From the NCBI RefSeq assembly GCF_028696615.1, contig NZ_JAQVGQ010000004.1, positions 1 to 35,241 of the forward strand: a stretch of 35,241 nucleotides of DNA, written 5' to 3'. The stretch's first letter is position 1; the number at the start of each line of letters is the position of its first letter. This stretch comes from Immundisolibacter sp. (GTDB taxonomy: Bacteria > Pseudomonadota > Gammaproteobacteria > Immundisolibacterales > Immundisolibacteraceae). Positions 16,566 through 29,546 of this stretch are shown here, piece by piece. The position numbers and the translations under genes are program-made. The notes under the pieces were generated by a model. It searched no databases. It was not told the DNA's origin and saw only the letters and a program-made list of their open reading frames with translations.

Positions 16566-17494
16566 ACGTCGAGGTCGGCGAACAGTGCCGTCGACAGGTA
16601 GCGCTCGCCGGCCGAGGGAATGATGGCGACGATGGTCTTGCCGGCCGCCTCGGGGCGCTTGGCGATCTGCTCGGCCGCCCACAGCGCGGCGCCGGAGCTG
16701 ATGCCGACGAACAGGCCTTCCTCGACCGCCGCGCGGCGCGCGTAGGCCATGGCATTCTCGTCGGTCACCTGCACGATCTCGTCGATGATGCCGGGGTTCA
16801 GGATGGGCGGCACGAAGCCGGCGCCGATGCCCTGAATCTTGTGCGGCGCCGGTTTGCCGCCGGACAGCACCGGCGAGGCCGCCGGCTCGACCGCGATGGC
16901 CTTGAACGACGGCCGGCGCGACTTGATCACTTCCGACACGCCGGTGAGGGTGCCGCCGGTGCCGACGCCGGAGATGAGGTAGTCGACCTCGCCGTCGGTG
17001 TCGCGCCAGATTTCCTCGGCCGTGGTGCGGCGGTGGATGTCCGGGTTGGCCGGGTTCTCGAACTGCTGCGGCATGTAGCTGCCGGGCCGCTCGGCCAGCA
17101 GTTCGCGGGCGCGCTCGATGGCGCCGGTCATGCCCTTCTCGGCCGGTGTCAGCACGATCTCGGCACCCAGCGCACGCAGCACCTTGCGCCGCTCGATGCT
17201 CATCGAGGCCGGCATGGTCAGCGTCAGCCGATAGCCGCGCGCCGCGCACACGAAGGCGAGCGCAATGCCGGTGTTGCCGGAGGTGGGTTCGATGATCTCG
17301 CCGCCCGGCTGCAGGAGGCCGTTTTTTTCGGCCGCCTCGATCATGGCAAGACCGATGCGGTCCTTGACCGACGACAGCGGGTTGAAGAACTCGAGCTTGG
17401 CCAGCACCGTGGCGTCGCTTTTGATCATGCGCCGGATGCGCACCAGCGGGGTGTTGCCGACGGTCTGCGTGATGTCATCGAAAATGCGCGCCAT
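16562..17494 (-). CDS. cysK: Cysteine synthase A (O-acetylserine sulfhydrylase)
   Basis: A 310-residue PLP enzyme making cysteine from O-acetylserine and sulfide. The PLP lysine lies in [11 protein letters not shown] (Lys about 42), the substrate loop is [12 protein letters not shown], and the PLP-phosphate loop is [11 protein letters not shown]. The C-terminal SSGAALWAA and SAGERYLST are CysK-type. I favour CysK over CysM from the GNTPLVRI start and the length. Start ATG 17494 has GGAG upstream; the track's longer start at 17644 is unsupported. It is divergent from thiE. It may also supply cysteine for the Isc/nif genes, but nothing in the sequence ties it to them. Confidence 0.95.
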   Translation of the reverse strand: MARIFDDITQTVGNTPLVRIRRMIKSDATVLAKLEFFNPLSSVKDRIGLAMIEAAEKNGLLQPGGEIIEPTSGNTGIALAFVCAARGYRLTLTMPASMSIERRKVLRALGAEIVLTPAEKGMTGAIERARELLAERPGSYMPQQFENPANPDIHRRTTAEEIWRDTDGEVDYLISGVGTGGTLTGVSEVIKSRRPSFKAIAVEPAASPVLSGGKPAPHKIQGIGAGFVPPILNPGIIDEIVQVTDENAMAYARRAAVEEGLFVGISSGAALWAAEQIAKRPEAAGKTIVAIIPSAGERYLSTALFADLDV

Positions 17495-17566
17495 GGGAGA
17501 CTCCTCGGGCAGGCACCGGCGGTGCGACGAAGGGGCGTCGATTCTAGGAACCGCCGCCCGGTGCGG

Positions 17567-17581
17567 GCAAATATCATTTGC
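17567..17581. promoter_or_regulatory. Inverted repeat in cysK/thiE intergenic region
   Basis: GCAAAT ATC ATTTGC is a perfect 6-bp inverted repeat with a 3-base centre, in the locally A/T-rich part of the divergent cysK-thiE spacer. It could be an operator for a dimeric regulator. No regulator is identified. Confidence 0.35.
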
Positions 17582-17622
17582 TGCCAACCTTATGCCATCG
17601 GCTGCGTGATTCGACGGACACC

Positions 17623-18270
17623 ATGACGACACCCGAACGCACACTCGCCATCCGCGGCGTGTACGCCCTGGCCGACACCTCGCTGCTCGGCGGCGCCGAG
17701 CTGCTCACGCGCGTGGCGGCGGCGCTGCGCGGTGGCGCGGCGGTGGTGCAGTACCGCGACAAATCGGCCGACGCGGCGCGGCGTCTCGACCAGGCGAGCG
17801 CGCTGCGTGCGCTGTGCCGGCGGCACGGCGCCGCATTCATCGTCAACGACGACATCGAGCTTGCCGAGCGCGTCGGCGCCGACGGCGTGCACCTGGGGCA
17901 GGACGATGCCTCGCCGGCGCTGGCCCGCGCGCGGCTCGGCAAGACGGCACTGATCGGCGCCACCTGCTACAACCGTCTGGGGTTGGCGGCGCCGGCGCTC
18001 AAGGCCGGGGCCGATCACGTGGCGTTCGGGCGGTTTTTTCCGTCCAGCACCAAGCCCGGCGAGGTTTACGCCAGCGTCGAGCTGCTGCGCGCCGCGCGGG
18101 CGGCGCTGGATTGCCCCATCGTCGCCATCGGCGGCATTCGCGCCGACAATGCGGCGCCGCTGGTGGCGGCCGGCGCCGATGCCCTGGCGGTCGGCAGCGC
18201 CCTGTTCGCGCCCGGCGTGGACAGCGAAGCCGCCGCCCGGGCGCTGGCCGCACTGTGGCCCACCACCTGA
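17623..18270 (+). CDS. thiE: Thiamine-phosphate synthase
   Basis: A 215-residue TIM-barrel enzyme that couples the HMP-pyrophosphate and thiazole phosphate halves of thiamine. Motifs are [57 protein letters not shown] and PIVAIGGI, covering the phosphate and pyrimidine sites. ATG 17623 gives the conventional N-terminus; the ribosome-binding site is weak. The next gene hemL starts 12 bases after the stop, so they are likely one transcript. No other thiamine genes and no evident TPP riboswitch are in the window. Confidence 0.95.
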   Translation: MTTPERTLAIRGVYALADTSLLGGAELLTRVAAALRGGAAVVQYRDKSADAARRLDQASALRALCRRHGAAFIVNDDIELAERVGADGVHLGQDDASPALARARLGKTALIGATCYNRLGLAAPALKAGADHVAFGRFFPSSTKPGEVYASVELLRAARAALDCPIVAIGGIRADNAAPLVAAGADALAVGSALFAPGVDSEAAARALAALWPTT

Positions 18271-18282
18271 CACAGGAAATCC

Positions 18283-19560
<1,278 letters not shown>

Positions 19561-19569
19561 AGCCCGCTT

Positions 19570-19764
19570 TCAGCCGAGCTCGTCGATCCAGGCCTGCTGC
19601 AGCGCTTCCAGCACCCGCTCGCCGCAGCGCTCGGGGGCATCATCGAAGCCCGGCAGCGCCAGCACCCAGGCGCGCAGCTCCGTGAAGCGCGCCCGCCGCG
19701 GGTCGACCTGCGGGTGGTGCTCGGCGAGCGCTTCGGCCAGCGCCTGACTGTCGGTCCATTTCAT
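19570..19764 (-). CDS. iscX: Fe-S assembly protein IscX
   Basis: A 64-residue acidic protein, the YfhJ/IscX family, which binds IscS and modulates cluster assembly, possibly as an iron-dependent regulator. It begins MKWTDSQALAEALAEHHPQVDP and contains FTELRAWVLALPGFDD, both typical. Its ATG overlaps the ferredoxin stop (ATGA), showing translational coupling. It is the last gene of the isc operon. The track's longer ORF to 20019 is shadow. Confidence 0.93.
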   Translation of the reverse strand: MKWTDSQALAEALAEHHPQVDPRRARFTELRAWVLALPGFDDAPERCGERVLEALQQAWIDELG

Positions 19765-20098
19765 GCAGATTCGCGGGCGTAGTTGAGCGTGTAGCGCGGG
19801 ATTTCGACGGTGAGATCCGCCTGGCCGACACGCGCCTGACACGACAGGCGCGAACAGGCTTCGAGCCCCCAGGCGCGGCCGAGCTGGTCTTCCTCGTCGT
19901 CGCTGGCGGCGCGCAGCGAGCGAAAGCCCTCGCGCACCAGCACGTGGCAGGTGGTGCACACGCAGGCTTTCTCGCAGGCGTGCTCGATGGCCACGCCATG
20001 GGCGGCCAGCGCGTCGCACAGCAGCGTGCCCGGGCGGGCCTCGAAGCGGGCGCCTTCAGGGCAAAGCTCGGCGTGCGGCAGGACGGTGATGGTAGGCA

Positions 20099-20099
<1 letters not shown>
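19761..20099 (-). CDS. fdx: Isc-type [2Fe-2S] ferredoxin
   Basis: A 112-residue adrenodoxin-type ferredoxin that supplies electrons for cluster assembly on IscU. The ligand cysteines follow C-x5-C-x2-C (CEKACVCTTC), with the fourth in CSRLSCQ. A cysteine takes the place of the usual small residue within the first loop. It starts MPTITVLPHAELCPEG, the normal Fdx N-terminus. Its ATG overlaps the hscA stop by one base and its stop overlaps the iscX start. Confidence 0.94.
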
Positions 20100-21954
<1,855 letters not shown>

Positions 21955-21955
<1 letters not shown>

Positions 21956-22455
21956 CAGGCGTCCACCTCCTCGTCGGCGAGGCGCTCCAGCAGCCGGCGC
22001 AGCGCACCGAACTCGAGCAACAGCGCGCCCGCGGCGGCGTCCTCGCCATCGAGCGCGTTTTCCAGGCGCGCCGTGCAGGCGTAAAGCCGCGTGCGCAGCT
22101 CCGCGCCCAGACGCTCCAGCGCGGCGGCGTCGCCGCGACGGCGGGCGGCATCGAGCGCTTCGTGCCAGTCCATCTGCTGCATCAGCAGCGCGGCCGGGGC
22201 GCGCAGGCCGCTGCTGTCGATGCCGCGCAGGGCCAGCAGATGGGCGGCGCGCCGGCCAGGGTCTTTGAGTGTCTGATAGGCATCGTTGAGCGCGGTGGCG
22301 GCATCGAGCGCCGCGGCCTGCGCAGCGGCATCGGCCAGGCGGTGGCGGTCCGGGTGACTCGCCCGGGCGCGCTCGCGGTAGGCGCCGTCGAGCGTCGCGC
22401 GATCGACGGCGAAGCGCCGCGGCAGGCCGAGCAGGGCGAAGCAGTCGGCGGTCAT
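21955..22455 (-). CDS. hscB: Fe-S assembly co-chaperone HscB (J protein)
   Basis: A 166-residue type III J-domain protein that delivers IscU to HscA and stimulates its ATPase. The J domain at residues 1-75 has the HPD motif in RASHPDRH. The C-terminal helical domain includes [13 protein letters not shown], the IscU-binding type of segment. One-base overlaps with hscA and close spacing to iscA show it is part of the isc operon. Confidence 0.95.
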
Positions 22456-22459
22456 GGCG

Positions 22460-22783
22460 TCAGGCGCTGAAGCTCTCGCCGCAGCCGCACTCGCCGCGCG
22501 CGTTCGGGTTGTCGAACTTGAAGCCCTCGTTCAGGCCCTCGCGCACGAAATCGAGCCGCGTGCCGTCGACGTGGATCAGGCTCGCCGGGTCCACCAGCAC
22601 GGTCACCCCGCCGCTGTCGAAACGCAGGTCGTCCGGCTGCGCCTCGTCGGCGAATTCGAGCAGGTACGACAGGCCCGAGCAGCCCGACGGGCGCACGCCC
22701 AGCCGCAGGCCGACGCCGCGGCCGCGGTTGGTGAGCGCCTTTTGCACGTGGCGGGCGGCGGCTTCGGTCAGGGTCACGGCCAT
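22460..22783 (-). CDS. iscA: A-type Fe-S carrier IscA
   Basis: A 107-residue A-type carrier that binds and passes on Fe-S clusters. The three conserved cysteines are in PSGCSGLSY and ECGCGESF. The length and the [13 protein letters not shown] start fit IscA proper. It follows the erpA-like gene, from which it is separated by a REP-like palindrome, and precedes hscB by four bases. Confidence 0.93.
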   Translation of the reverse strand: MAVTLTEAAARHVQKALTNRGRGVGLRLGVRPSGCSGLSYLLEFADEAQPDDLRFDSGGVTVLVDPASLIHVDGTRLDFVREGLNEGFKFDNPNARGECGCGESFSA

Positions 22784-22842
22784 GGTGTCAGCTCCGGTGA
22801 TTGGGGAAAGGGGCAAAGCCGCCGGATAAATCCGGTGTACCG

Positions 22843-22912
22843 ATGTAGGAGCGGCTTCAGCCGCGAATGGCGGGATTTCGCGGCTGAAGCCGCTCCCACG
22901 AAGGCTCCTACG
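22843..22912. repeat. REP-type palindrome within the isc operon
   Basis: A perfect 20-bp stem (GGAGCGGCTTCAGCCGCGAA and its complement, 22848-22896) around a 9-base loop, with outer TGTAGGAGC / GGCTCCTACGA. This is the GTAGGAGCGGCTTCAGCCGCGA type of REP common in Pseudomonas and xanthomonad genomes. It lies in the 159-base gap between the erpA-like gene and iscA, the only sizeable gap in the isc operon. Confidence 0.85.
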
Positions 22913-22942
22913 AGGCGCCAGGGGGTTCACGTCGACGATGCC

Positions 22943-23284
22943 TCACACCGTGAACGAATTGCCGCAGCCGCAGGTGCTGGCGGCATTGGGGTTCTTGATG
23001 ACGAAGCGCGCGCCGGACAGGTCTTCCTGGTAGTCGATCTCGGCGCCGCCCAGGTACTGGATGCTCATCGCATCCACCAGCAGCGTGACGCCGTCGCGCT
23101 CGACCGCGGTGTCGTCGTCGGCGGCCGTCTCGTCGAACGAGAAGCCGTACTGGAAGCCCGAGCAGCCGCCGCCGGCCACGAACACGCGCAGCTTCAGCGC
23201 CGGGTTGCCTTCGTCGTCCAGCAGCGCGCGCACCTTGCCGGCGGCGGCGCTGGTGAACTGCAAGGGTGATGCGAGGTCGTTCAT
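22943..23284 (-). CDS. erpA: A-type Fe-S carrier, ErpA-like
   Basis: A 113-residue A-type carrier with cysteines in [11 protein letters not shown] and [41 protein letters not shown] closely follows the ErpA pattern rather than IscA. In E. coli erpA is a separate locus; here it sits between iscU and iscA in the operon. It therefore gives two distinct carriers in one transcript, perhaps one for nitrogenase maturation. ATG 23284 gives the normal ErpA N-terminus; the 177-aa track ORF starts too early. Confidence 0.88.
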   Translation of the reverse strand: MNDLASPLQFTSAAAGKVRALLDDEGNPALKLRVFVAGGGCSGFQYGFSFDETAADDDTAVERDGVTLLVDAMSIQYLGGAEIDYQEDLSGARFVIKNPNAASTCGCGNSFTV

Positions 23285-23295
23285 GGCGGTCTCCG

Positions 23296-23700
23296 TCAGG
23301 CGGTGTCGGTGCTGGCCAGCGCGTCCTGCTTGGCGCGCAGGTCGTCGATGGCGGCGCGGATGGCGTCCTCGGCCAGCACCGAGCAGTGCAGCTTCACCGG
23401 CGGCAGCGCCAGTTCCTCGGCGATGGCGGTGTTCTGGATGGCTAGCGCCTGGTCCAGCGTGCGGCCCTTGAGCCACTCGGTGACCAGCGAGCTCGACGCG
23501 ATCGCGCTGCCGCAGCCGTAGGTCTTGAAGCGCGCATCGGCGATGACGCCGTCCTCGTCGACGCGAATCTGCAGGCGCATGACGTCGCCGCAGGCCGGCG
23601 CGCCGACCATGCCGGTGCCGACCTGCGGGTCCTGCACGTCGAGCGTGCCGACGTTGCGCGGGTTCTCGTAGTGGTCCAGCACGCGATCGCTGTAAGCCAT
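23296..23700 (-). CDS. iscU: Fe-S cluster scaffold IscU
   Basis: A 134-residue scaffold on which [2Fe-2S] and [4Fe-4S] clusters are built from IscS sulfur. It carries the three ligand cysteines with the nearby Asp ([32 protein letters not shown]) and the HscA-recognition LPPVK motif in [11 protein letters not shown]. It is a stand-alone U-type protein, not the longer three-domain NifU. It starts 28 bases after iscS. Confidence 0.97.
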   Translation of the reverse strand: MAYSDRVLDHYENPRNVGTLDVQDPQVGTGMVGAPACGDVMRLQIRVDEDGVIADARFKTYGCGSAIASSSLVTEWLKGRTLDQALAIQNTAIAEELALPPVKLHCSVLAEDAIRAAIDDLRAKQDALASTDTA

Positions 23701-23728
23701 GGGGGAATCTCCGAAAGGATTGAGGGTG

Positions 23729-24940
23729 TCAGTGCGTGGCCCACTGCACGGTGGCCAGATCGATGCCCTGCAGGTGCATGTCCCACAGCGGCGACAGCTC
23801 GCGCAGGCGGCCGACCTCGCGCGTCAGTTCGGCGATCGCGAAGTCGACCTCGGCCTCGGTGGTGAAGCGGCCAAGGCTCAGGCGCAGCGAGCTGTGGGCG
23901 AGCTCGTCCGGCAGGCCGAGCGCGCGCAGCACGTACGAGGGTTCGAGGCTGGCCGAGGTGCAGGCCGAGCCGCTGGAGACGGCGATGTCCTTGATGGCCA
24001 TCATCAGCGACTCGCCCTCCACGAAGGCGAAGCTGAGGTTGAGGTTGTGCGGCACCCGCTGCACGGGATCGCCGTTCAGGTACACCGCGTCGAGCGCCAT
24101 CAGGCCGCGCTTGAGGCGCTCGTGCAGCGCCGCGATGCGGGCGTTGTCGGCCGCCATCTCGAGGCGCGCCAGGCGAAACGCCTCGCCCATGCCGGCGATC
24201 TGGTGCGTCGGCAGCGTGCCCGAGCGCGCGCCGCGCTCGTGCCCGCCGCCGTGCATCTGCGCTTCCAGGCGCACGCGCGGCTGGCGGCGCAGGTACAGCG
24301 CGCCGATGCCCTTGGGGCCGTAGGTCTTGTGGGCCGAGAACGACATCAGATCGACCGGCAGGGTGGCAAGATCGATCGGCACCTTGCCGGTGGCCTGCGC
24401 GGCGTCCACGTGCAGCAGCACGCCGCGCTCGCGGCACAGCGCGCCGAGCGTCGCGATGTCCTGCACCACGCCGATCTCGTTGTTCACCAGCATCACCGAG
24501 GCCAGCACCGTGTCCGGGCGCAGCGCCGCGGCAAAACGGTCCGGGTCCAGCAGGCCGCTGTTGTCGGGGTGCAGGTAGGTCACCTCGTAGCCGTCGCGTT
24601 CCAGCGCGCGCATGCTGTCGAGTACCGCCTTGTGCTCGGTGGTCACCGTCACCAGGTGGCGGCCGCGGTCCTTGTAGAACTGCGCCGCGCCCTTGATGGC
24701 GAGGTTGTTCGACTCGGTGGCGCCCGAGGTCCAGACGATCTCGCGCGCCTCGCAGCCGACCAGCGCCGCCACCTCGGCGCGCGCCTCGCCGACGGCTTCC
24801 TCGGCGGCCCAGCCAAACCGGTGCGAGCGGCTGGCGGGATTGCCGAAGTGTGTTTCGAGGTAGGGCAGCATCTTGGCCACCACGCGCGGGTCGACGGGGG
24901 TGGTGGCGGCGTAGTCGAGATAAACCGGCAGTTCGGGCAT
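23729..24940 (-). CDS. iscS: Cysteine desulfurase IscS
   Basis: A 403-residue PLP enzyme that takes sulfur from cysteine for Fe-S clusters. It has the N-terminal [15 protein letters not shown], the PLP lysine in [14 protein letters not shown], and the mobile catalytic-cysteine loop [10 protein letters not shown]. The long loop and the C-terminal [17 protein letters not shown] are IscS-type rather than NifS-type. It is the first gene of the operon, with no iscR ahead of it. Instead a sigma-54 promoter lies about 65 bases upstream of the ATG, divergent from nifA. Confidence 0.96.
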   Translation of the reverse strand: MPELPVYLDYAATTPVDPRVVAKMLPYLETHFGNPASRSHRFGWAAEEAVGEARAEVAALVGCEAREIVWTSGATESNNLAIKGAAQFYKDRGRHLVTVTTEHKAVLDSMRALERDGYEVTYLHPDNSGLLDPDRFAAALRPDTVLASVMLVNNEIGVVQDIATLGALCRERGVLLHVDAAQATGKVPIDLATLPVDLMSFSAHKTYGPKGIGALYLRRQPRVRLEAQMHGGGHERGARSGTLPTHQIAGMGEAFRLARLEMAADNARIAALHERLKRGLMALDAVYLNGDPVQRVPHNLNLSFAFVEGESLMMAIKDIAVSSGSACTSASLEPSYVLRALGLPDELAHSSLRLSLGRFTTEAEVDFAIAELTREVGRLRELSPLWDMHLQGIDLATVQWATH

Positions 24941-25002
24941 GACAAGCTCCGCCTTGGCTGGTGCGGCCGCCGGACCGAAGGCGGCGGCTTTGGCAAAGCT
25001 TT

Positions 25003-25018
25003 CGCAAGCCCTGTGCCA
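25003..25018 (-). promoter_or_regulatory. Sigma-54 promoter of the isc operon
   Basis: On the minus strand TGGCACAGGGCTTGCG fits the -24/-12 consensus, with GG and GC separated by exactly 10 bases. It is 63 bases upstream of the iscS ATG and 106 bases from the centre of the NifA-type activator site. The fit to TGGCAC-N5-TTGC is essentially perfect. It implies RpoN-dependent, NifA-activated expression of the isc genes. Confidence 0.85.
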
Positions 25019-25090
25019 GCAGCTTGTCTGGCGGATAAGCAGGCGATTGAGAAAGAGTTTCTTCGGCAGCGACGGGGGACGGCCGCAGCT

Positions 25091-25130
25091 GCGTGTACGG
25101 TTTGTCGGGTTGGCGACAGAGCGTGTACGG
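25091..25130. repeat. Ten-base direct repeats flanking the NifA site
   Basis: GCGTGTACGG occurs exactly at 25091-25100 and 25121-25130, a 30-base period (about three helical turns), with the activator palindrome between them. This may mark additional protein-binding sites or a local duplication. Confidence 0.6.
25103..25118. promoter_or_regulatory. NifA upstream activator sequence shared by isc and nifA
   Basis: TGTCGGGTTGGCGACA matches the NifA site TGT-N10-ACA. It shares 14 of 16 bases with the site ahead of nifB. Its centre (25110.5) is 106 bases from the -12 GC of both flanking sigma-54 promoters, so one palindromic site could serve both directions. Confidence 0.82.
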
Positions 25131-25202
25131 CCTGTGGGCCCTTCGTCGGGTGGACGGGGTTCCCGGTGGCGGCACGGCGTGGCGCCCGAGCAGCCACTAC
25201 CT

Positions 25203-25218
25203 TGGCATCGCAGTTGCT
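25203..25218 (+). promoter_or_regulatory. Sigma-54 promoter of nifA
   Basis: TGGCATCGCAGTTGCT fits the -24/-12 pattern with 10 bases between GG and GC, 72 bases upstream of the nifA ATG. With the activator site at about -118 it implies positive autoregulation of nifA. Confidence 0.78.
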
Positions 25219-25290
25219 TGTATCAGAAGTGTCCAGACTGCTGCGGCGCCCCCCGCCGCACGGCGCTGCCTACCTGTCGAGGTTCCGTCC

Positions 25291-26901
<1,611 letters not shown>

Positions 26902-27054
26902 GGAAGCGCTGATTTATTCAGCGTTTCCCGTTCGGGGCAGGATGGCCCGGCATGAATCAAGGGCGTCAGCCCTTGATTCATGGAGCGCCTCGCGGGCGTG
27001 CACCGCGCGGCAGCGAGCTGAAAAATTCCATGGATGGAATTTTTCAGCATTTTC
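26902..27054 (-). repeat. Family B five-hairpin element, copy B3 (reverse orientation)
   Basis: Starts GGAAGCGCTGATTTATTCAGCG right after the nifA TAG and ends at hairpin 1 (GCTGAAAAATTCC...GGAATTTTTCAGC). The order is reversed relative to B2: hairpin 5, a GGGGCA/TGGCCC hairpin 4, an ATGAATCAAGGGC/GCCCTTGATTCAT hairpin 3, hairpin 2 with loop GCGTGCA, hairpin 1. Flanks TTAG (26898-26901) and TTGG (27055-27058) are an imperfect duplication. It separates nifA from the convergent acr3 gene. Confidence 0.75.
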
Positions 27055-27083
27055 TTGGCAGGTCCTGTCGGATACGAAACCGC

Positions 27084-28133
27084 TCAGGCGGCCCGGTGTT
27101 CGTACCAGCCCCGGCTGCGATTGACCACGCGCACCACCAGCAGCATCACCGGCACCTCGATCAGCACGCCGACCACGGTGGCGAGCGCGGCGCCGGACTC
27201 GAAGCCGAACAGGCTGATGGCGGTCGCCACCGCGAGTTCAAAGAAATTGGACGCGCCGATCAATGCCGAAGGACAGGCCACGTTGTGCTGCTCGCCGAGG
27301 CGGCGGTTCAGGAGGTACGCCAGCGCGGAATTGAAGAACACCTGTATCAGGATCGGCACCGCCAGCAGCGCGATCACCAGCGGCTGGCGCAGGATCGCCT
27401 CGCCCTGAAACGCGAACAGCAGCACCAGCGTTGCCAGCAGCGCCGCCGTCGACCACGGCCCGATGCGCGCCATGGCGGCATCGAACGCATCCTGCCCGCG
27501 CGACAGCAGCGTCCGGCGCCACAGCTGCGCCAGGATCACCGGGATCACGATGTACAGCACCACCGACGTGAGCAGCGTATCCCACGGCACGTGGATGGCC
27601 GAGATGCCGAGCAGCAGGCCGACCAGCGGCGCAAACGCGAACACCATGATGGTGTCGTTGAGCGCCACCTGCGTGAGCGTGAACAGCGGATCGCCATTGG
27701 TGAGGCGGCTCCACACGAACACCATGGCCGTGCACGGCGCCGCCGCCAGCAGGATCAGACCCGCGATGTAGCTGTCGATCTGCCCGGCCGGCAGATACGG
27801 CGCGAACAGCTGGCGGATGAACAACCACGCCAGCAGCGCCATCGAAAACGGCTTGACCAGCCAGTTCACGAACAGCGTGACGGCGATGCCGCGCACGTGC
27901 CGGCGCACCTGCCCCAGCGCGCCGAAATCCACCTTCACCAGCATGGGGATGATCATCACCCAGATGAGCAGCCCCACCGGCAGGTTGACGCGCGCGATCT
28001 CGAGCCGGCCGATCCACTGCACGGGTCCCGGCAGTGCCTGGCCGAGCGCGATGCCGGCCACGATGCAGGCGAACACCCACAGCGTGAGGTAGCGCTCGAA
28101 GGTGGATAGGGCAGCGGGCGGCGTTTTATTCAT
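27084..28133 (-). CDS. acr3: ACR3-family arsenite efflux permease
   Basis: A 349-residue membrane protein with about ten hydrophobic helices that exports arsenite using the proton-motive force. Family markers are LLIWVMIIPMLVKVDFGAL, the conserved cysteine in LLAAAPCTAMVFVWSRLTNGDP, and the conserved Glu in GASNFFELAVATAISLFG. It is ACR3, not the unrelated 12-helix ArsB. It is the third gene of arsR-arsH-acr3, 30 bases after the arsH stop. Confidence 0.95.
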   Translation of the reverse strand: MNKTPPAALSTFERYLTLWVFACIVAGIALGQALPGPVQWIGRLEIARVNLPVGLLIWVMIIPMLVKVDFGALGQVRRHVRGIAVTLFVNWLVKPFSMALLAWLFIRQLFAPYLPAGQIDSYIAGLILLAAAPCTAMVFVWSRLTNGDPLFTLTQVALNDTIMVFAFAPLVGLLLGISAIHVPWDTLLTSVVLYIVIPVILAQLWRRTLLSRGQDAFDAAMARIGPWSTAALLATLVLLFAFQGEAILRQPLVIALLAVPILIQVFFNSALAYLLNRRLGEQHNVACPSALIGASNFFELAVATAISLFGFESGAALATVVGVLIEVPVMLLVVRVVNRSRGWYEHRAA

Positions 28134-28163
28134 CGGGACGGCTCCGGTGGGGGTGGGGTGAGG

Positions 28164-28901
28164 TTATTCACTGGCGGCCCGGTCTTCGACCGCACCGGCG
28201 GCCGCCGCCAGCGCCTTGGCGTCGTCCGCGCCTTTGCGTTCGCTGTAGCGGTCGACCAGGTAGTCGGTCCGATCGCGCACCAGCAGCGTGAACTTGACCA
28301 ACTCTTCCATCACGTCGACCAGGCGATCGTAGTAGGGCGATGGTTTCATGCGCCCGTCGGCATCGAATTCCTGCCACACCTTCGGCACCGACGACTGGTT
28401 GGGGATGGTGACCATGCGCATCCAACGCCCCAGCACGCGCAGCGCGTTGACCACGTTGAACGATTGCGAACCGCCACACACCTGCACCACCGCCAGCGTG
28501 CGGCCCTGCGTGGGGCGCACGCCGCCTTCCTCGAGCGGCAGCCAGTCGATCTGGTTCTTGAACACGCCGGTGAAGGTGCCGTGCCGTTCCGGGCTCACCC
28601 ACACCTGACCCTCCGACCACTGCGACAGCGCGCGCAGCTCCTGCACCTTGGGATGTGTGACCGGCGCGCCGTCTACCAGCGGCAGGTCGTGCGGGTCGAA
28701 CAGCCGCGTGTCGGCGCCGAAGTGCCGCAGCAGGCGCTCGGCTTCGAGCGCCAGCAGCCTGCTGTACGACGGCGGCCGCAGCGAGCCGTAGAGCAGCAGG
28801 ATGCGCGGCGGGTGGGTGGCGGCGACGGCGGGCGCAAGGCGCTCGGCCGTCGGCCGCTCGAGCGCGTCGGGCGACGCGTTGGGCAAGTCGTCAAGTGTCA
28901 T
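28164..28901 (-). CDS. arsH: NADPH-dependent FMN oxidoreductase ArsH
   Basis: A 245-residue flavodoxin-like FMN protein of the ArsH family, which oxidises organic trivalent arsenicals or otherwise protects against arsenic. Signatures are [47 protein letters not shown] and [21 protein letters not shown]. The gene overlaps the arsR stop by 11 bases, indicating coupling. No arsC reductase gene is in the cassette. Confidence 0.95.
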   Translation of the reverse strand: MTLDDLPNASPDALERPTAERLAPAVAATHPPRILLLYGSLRPPSYSRLLALEAERLLRHFGADTRLFDPHDLPLVDGAPVTHPKVQELRALSQWSEGQVWVSPERHGTFTGVFKNQIDWLPLEEGGVRPTQGRTLAVVQVCGGSQSFNVVNALRVLGRWMRMVTIPNQSSVPKVWQEFDADGRMKPSPYYDRLVDVMEELVKFTLLVRDRTDYLVDRYSERKGADDAKALAAAAGAVEDRAASE

Positions 28902-29253
28902 CAGGGTTGTTCTTGTCGGTGAGAGTCGGGGTGGGGCGGATAGGGTGGGCAGTCGCCTGCAGGCACGGCTGACCTTGGCAGCAGTTGTCGGTGAGGTAAC
29001 TCAGCAGGTCGTTCATGCGCGCGTAGTCGGTGCGGTAGACGAGGTGCCGGCCGCGGCGCTCTTGCTCGATCAGGCCGGCGGTGCGCAGTTCCTTCAGGTG
29101 AAACGACAGCGTCGCCGCCGGCAGTTCGAGCGCTGCGGCGATGGCGCCTGGCGTTGCCCCGTCGCGGCCGGCGACCACCAGCCAGCGAAACACCCGCAGG
29201 CGGGTGGGTTGGGCAAGCGCGGCGAGCGCCTTGATCACGTTCTTTTCTTCCAT
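28891..29253 (-). CDS. arsR: Arsenic-responsive repressor ArsR
   Basis: A 120-residue winged-helix repressor of the ArsR/SmtB family. The DNA-reading helices are in [33 protein letters not shown]. The usual ELCVCDL metal site is absent. Instead cysteines 91, 92 and 97 (NCCQGQPC) near the C-terminus resemble the atypical arsenite site of Acidithiobacillus ferrooxidans ArsR. As the first gene of the ars operon it probably represses its own promoter in the nifB-arsR spacer. Confidence 0.92.
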   Translation of the reverse strand: MEEKNVIKALAALAQPTRLRVFRWLVVAGRDGATPGAIAAALELPAATLSFHLKELRTAGLIEQERRGRHLVYRTDYARMNDLLSYLTDNCCQGQPCLQATAHPIRPTPTLTDKNNPDDT

Positions 29254-29261
29254 GGTTTCAG

Positions 29262-29288
29262 TTTTATAAAAACATTGGATTTTGGCAA
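29262..29288 (-). promoter_or_regulatory. Candidate arsR promoter
   Basis: On the minus strand TTGCCA (29283-29288) and TATAAA/ATAAAA (29262-29268) lie just ahead of arsR. The spacer is 14-15 bases, shorter than ideal, so this is tentative. The region is unusually A/T-rich for this genome. Confidence 0.35.
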
Positions 29289-29377
29289 TGACGTGTCACT
29301 GCGCCTTGAACTCTGTACCTCACCTTTCGGGTGGGCGTGGCACACGCGTTGGATTTGTCGTGGCCGCGCGCCGGGTT

Positions 29378-29393
29378 TGTCGGGTCTGCGACA
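29378..29393 (+). promoter_or_regulatory. NifA upstream activator sequence of nifB
   Basis: TGTCGGGTCTGCGACA is an exact TGT-N10-ACA site, centred 77 bases from the -12 GC of the nifB promoter. It is nearly identical to the isc/nifA site. Confidence 0.85.
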
Positions 29394-29448
29394 CTCGGGT
29401 TTATCTATAAAAACCCTATAAATCAGTTGCTTGTTTTTTCTTTCCGGC

Positions 29449-29464
29449 TGGCATGGCGGTTGCG
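29449..29464 (+). promoter_or_regulatory. Sigma-54 promoter of the nifB operon
   Basis: TGGCATGGCGGTTGCG has the -24 TGGCA and -12 TTGC elements with 10 bases between GG and GC. It is 83 bases upstream of the nifB ATG. With the activator site upstream, it should drive the whole nifB operon. Confidence 0.88.
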
Positions 29465-29546
29465 AAAGGTGAGCTGACTTCCCCCCCACGCGGCCGCACG
29501 GTCGCGGCCCACTCCGGGCCAAGGTCAACGCACCCCAGGAGGCGCC

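Noticed and set aside
23296-24940. Calling these genes nifU and nifS
   Set aside because: IscU is single-domain with LPPVK, IscS has the SGSACTSAS loop and IscS-type C-terminus, and hscBA-fdx-iscX follow; this is the Isc system although apparently NifA-controlled.
25093-25290. Upstream start for nifA at 25093
   Set aside because: It would place the NifA site and sigma-54 promoter inside the coding region, and the extra residues match nothing; ATG 25291 leads directly into the GAF domain.
24941-25290. A nifL or iscR gene next to nifA or iscS
   Set aside because: The 350-base divergent spacer has only regulatory sites and no supported ORF.
27084-29253. An arsenate reductase (arsC) in the ars cassette
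   Set aside because: I looked for a third small gene and found none; only arsR, arsH and acr3 are present.
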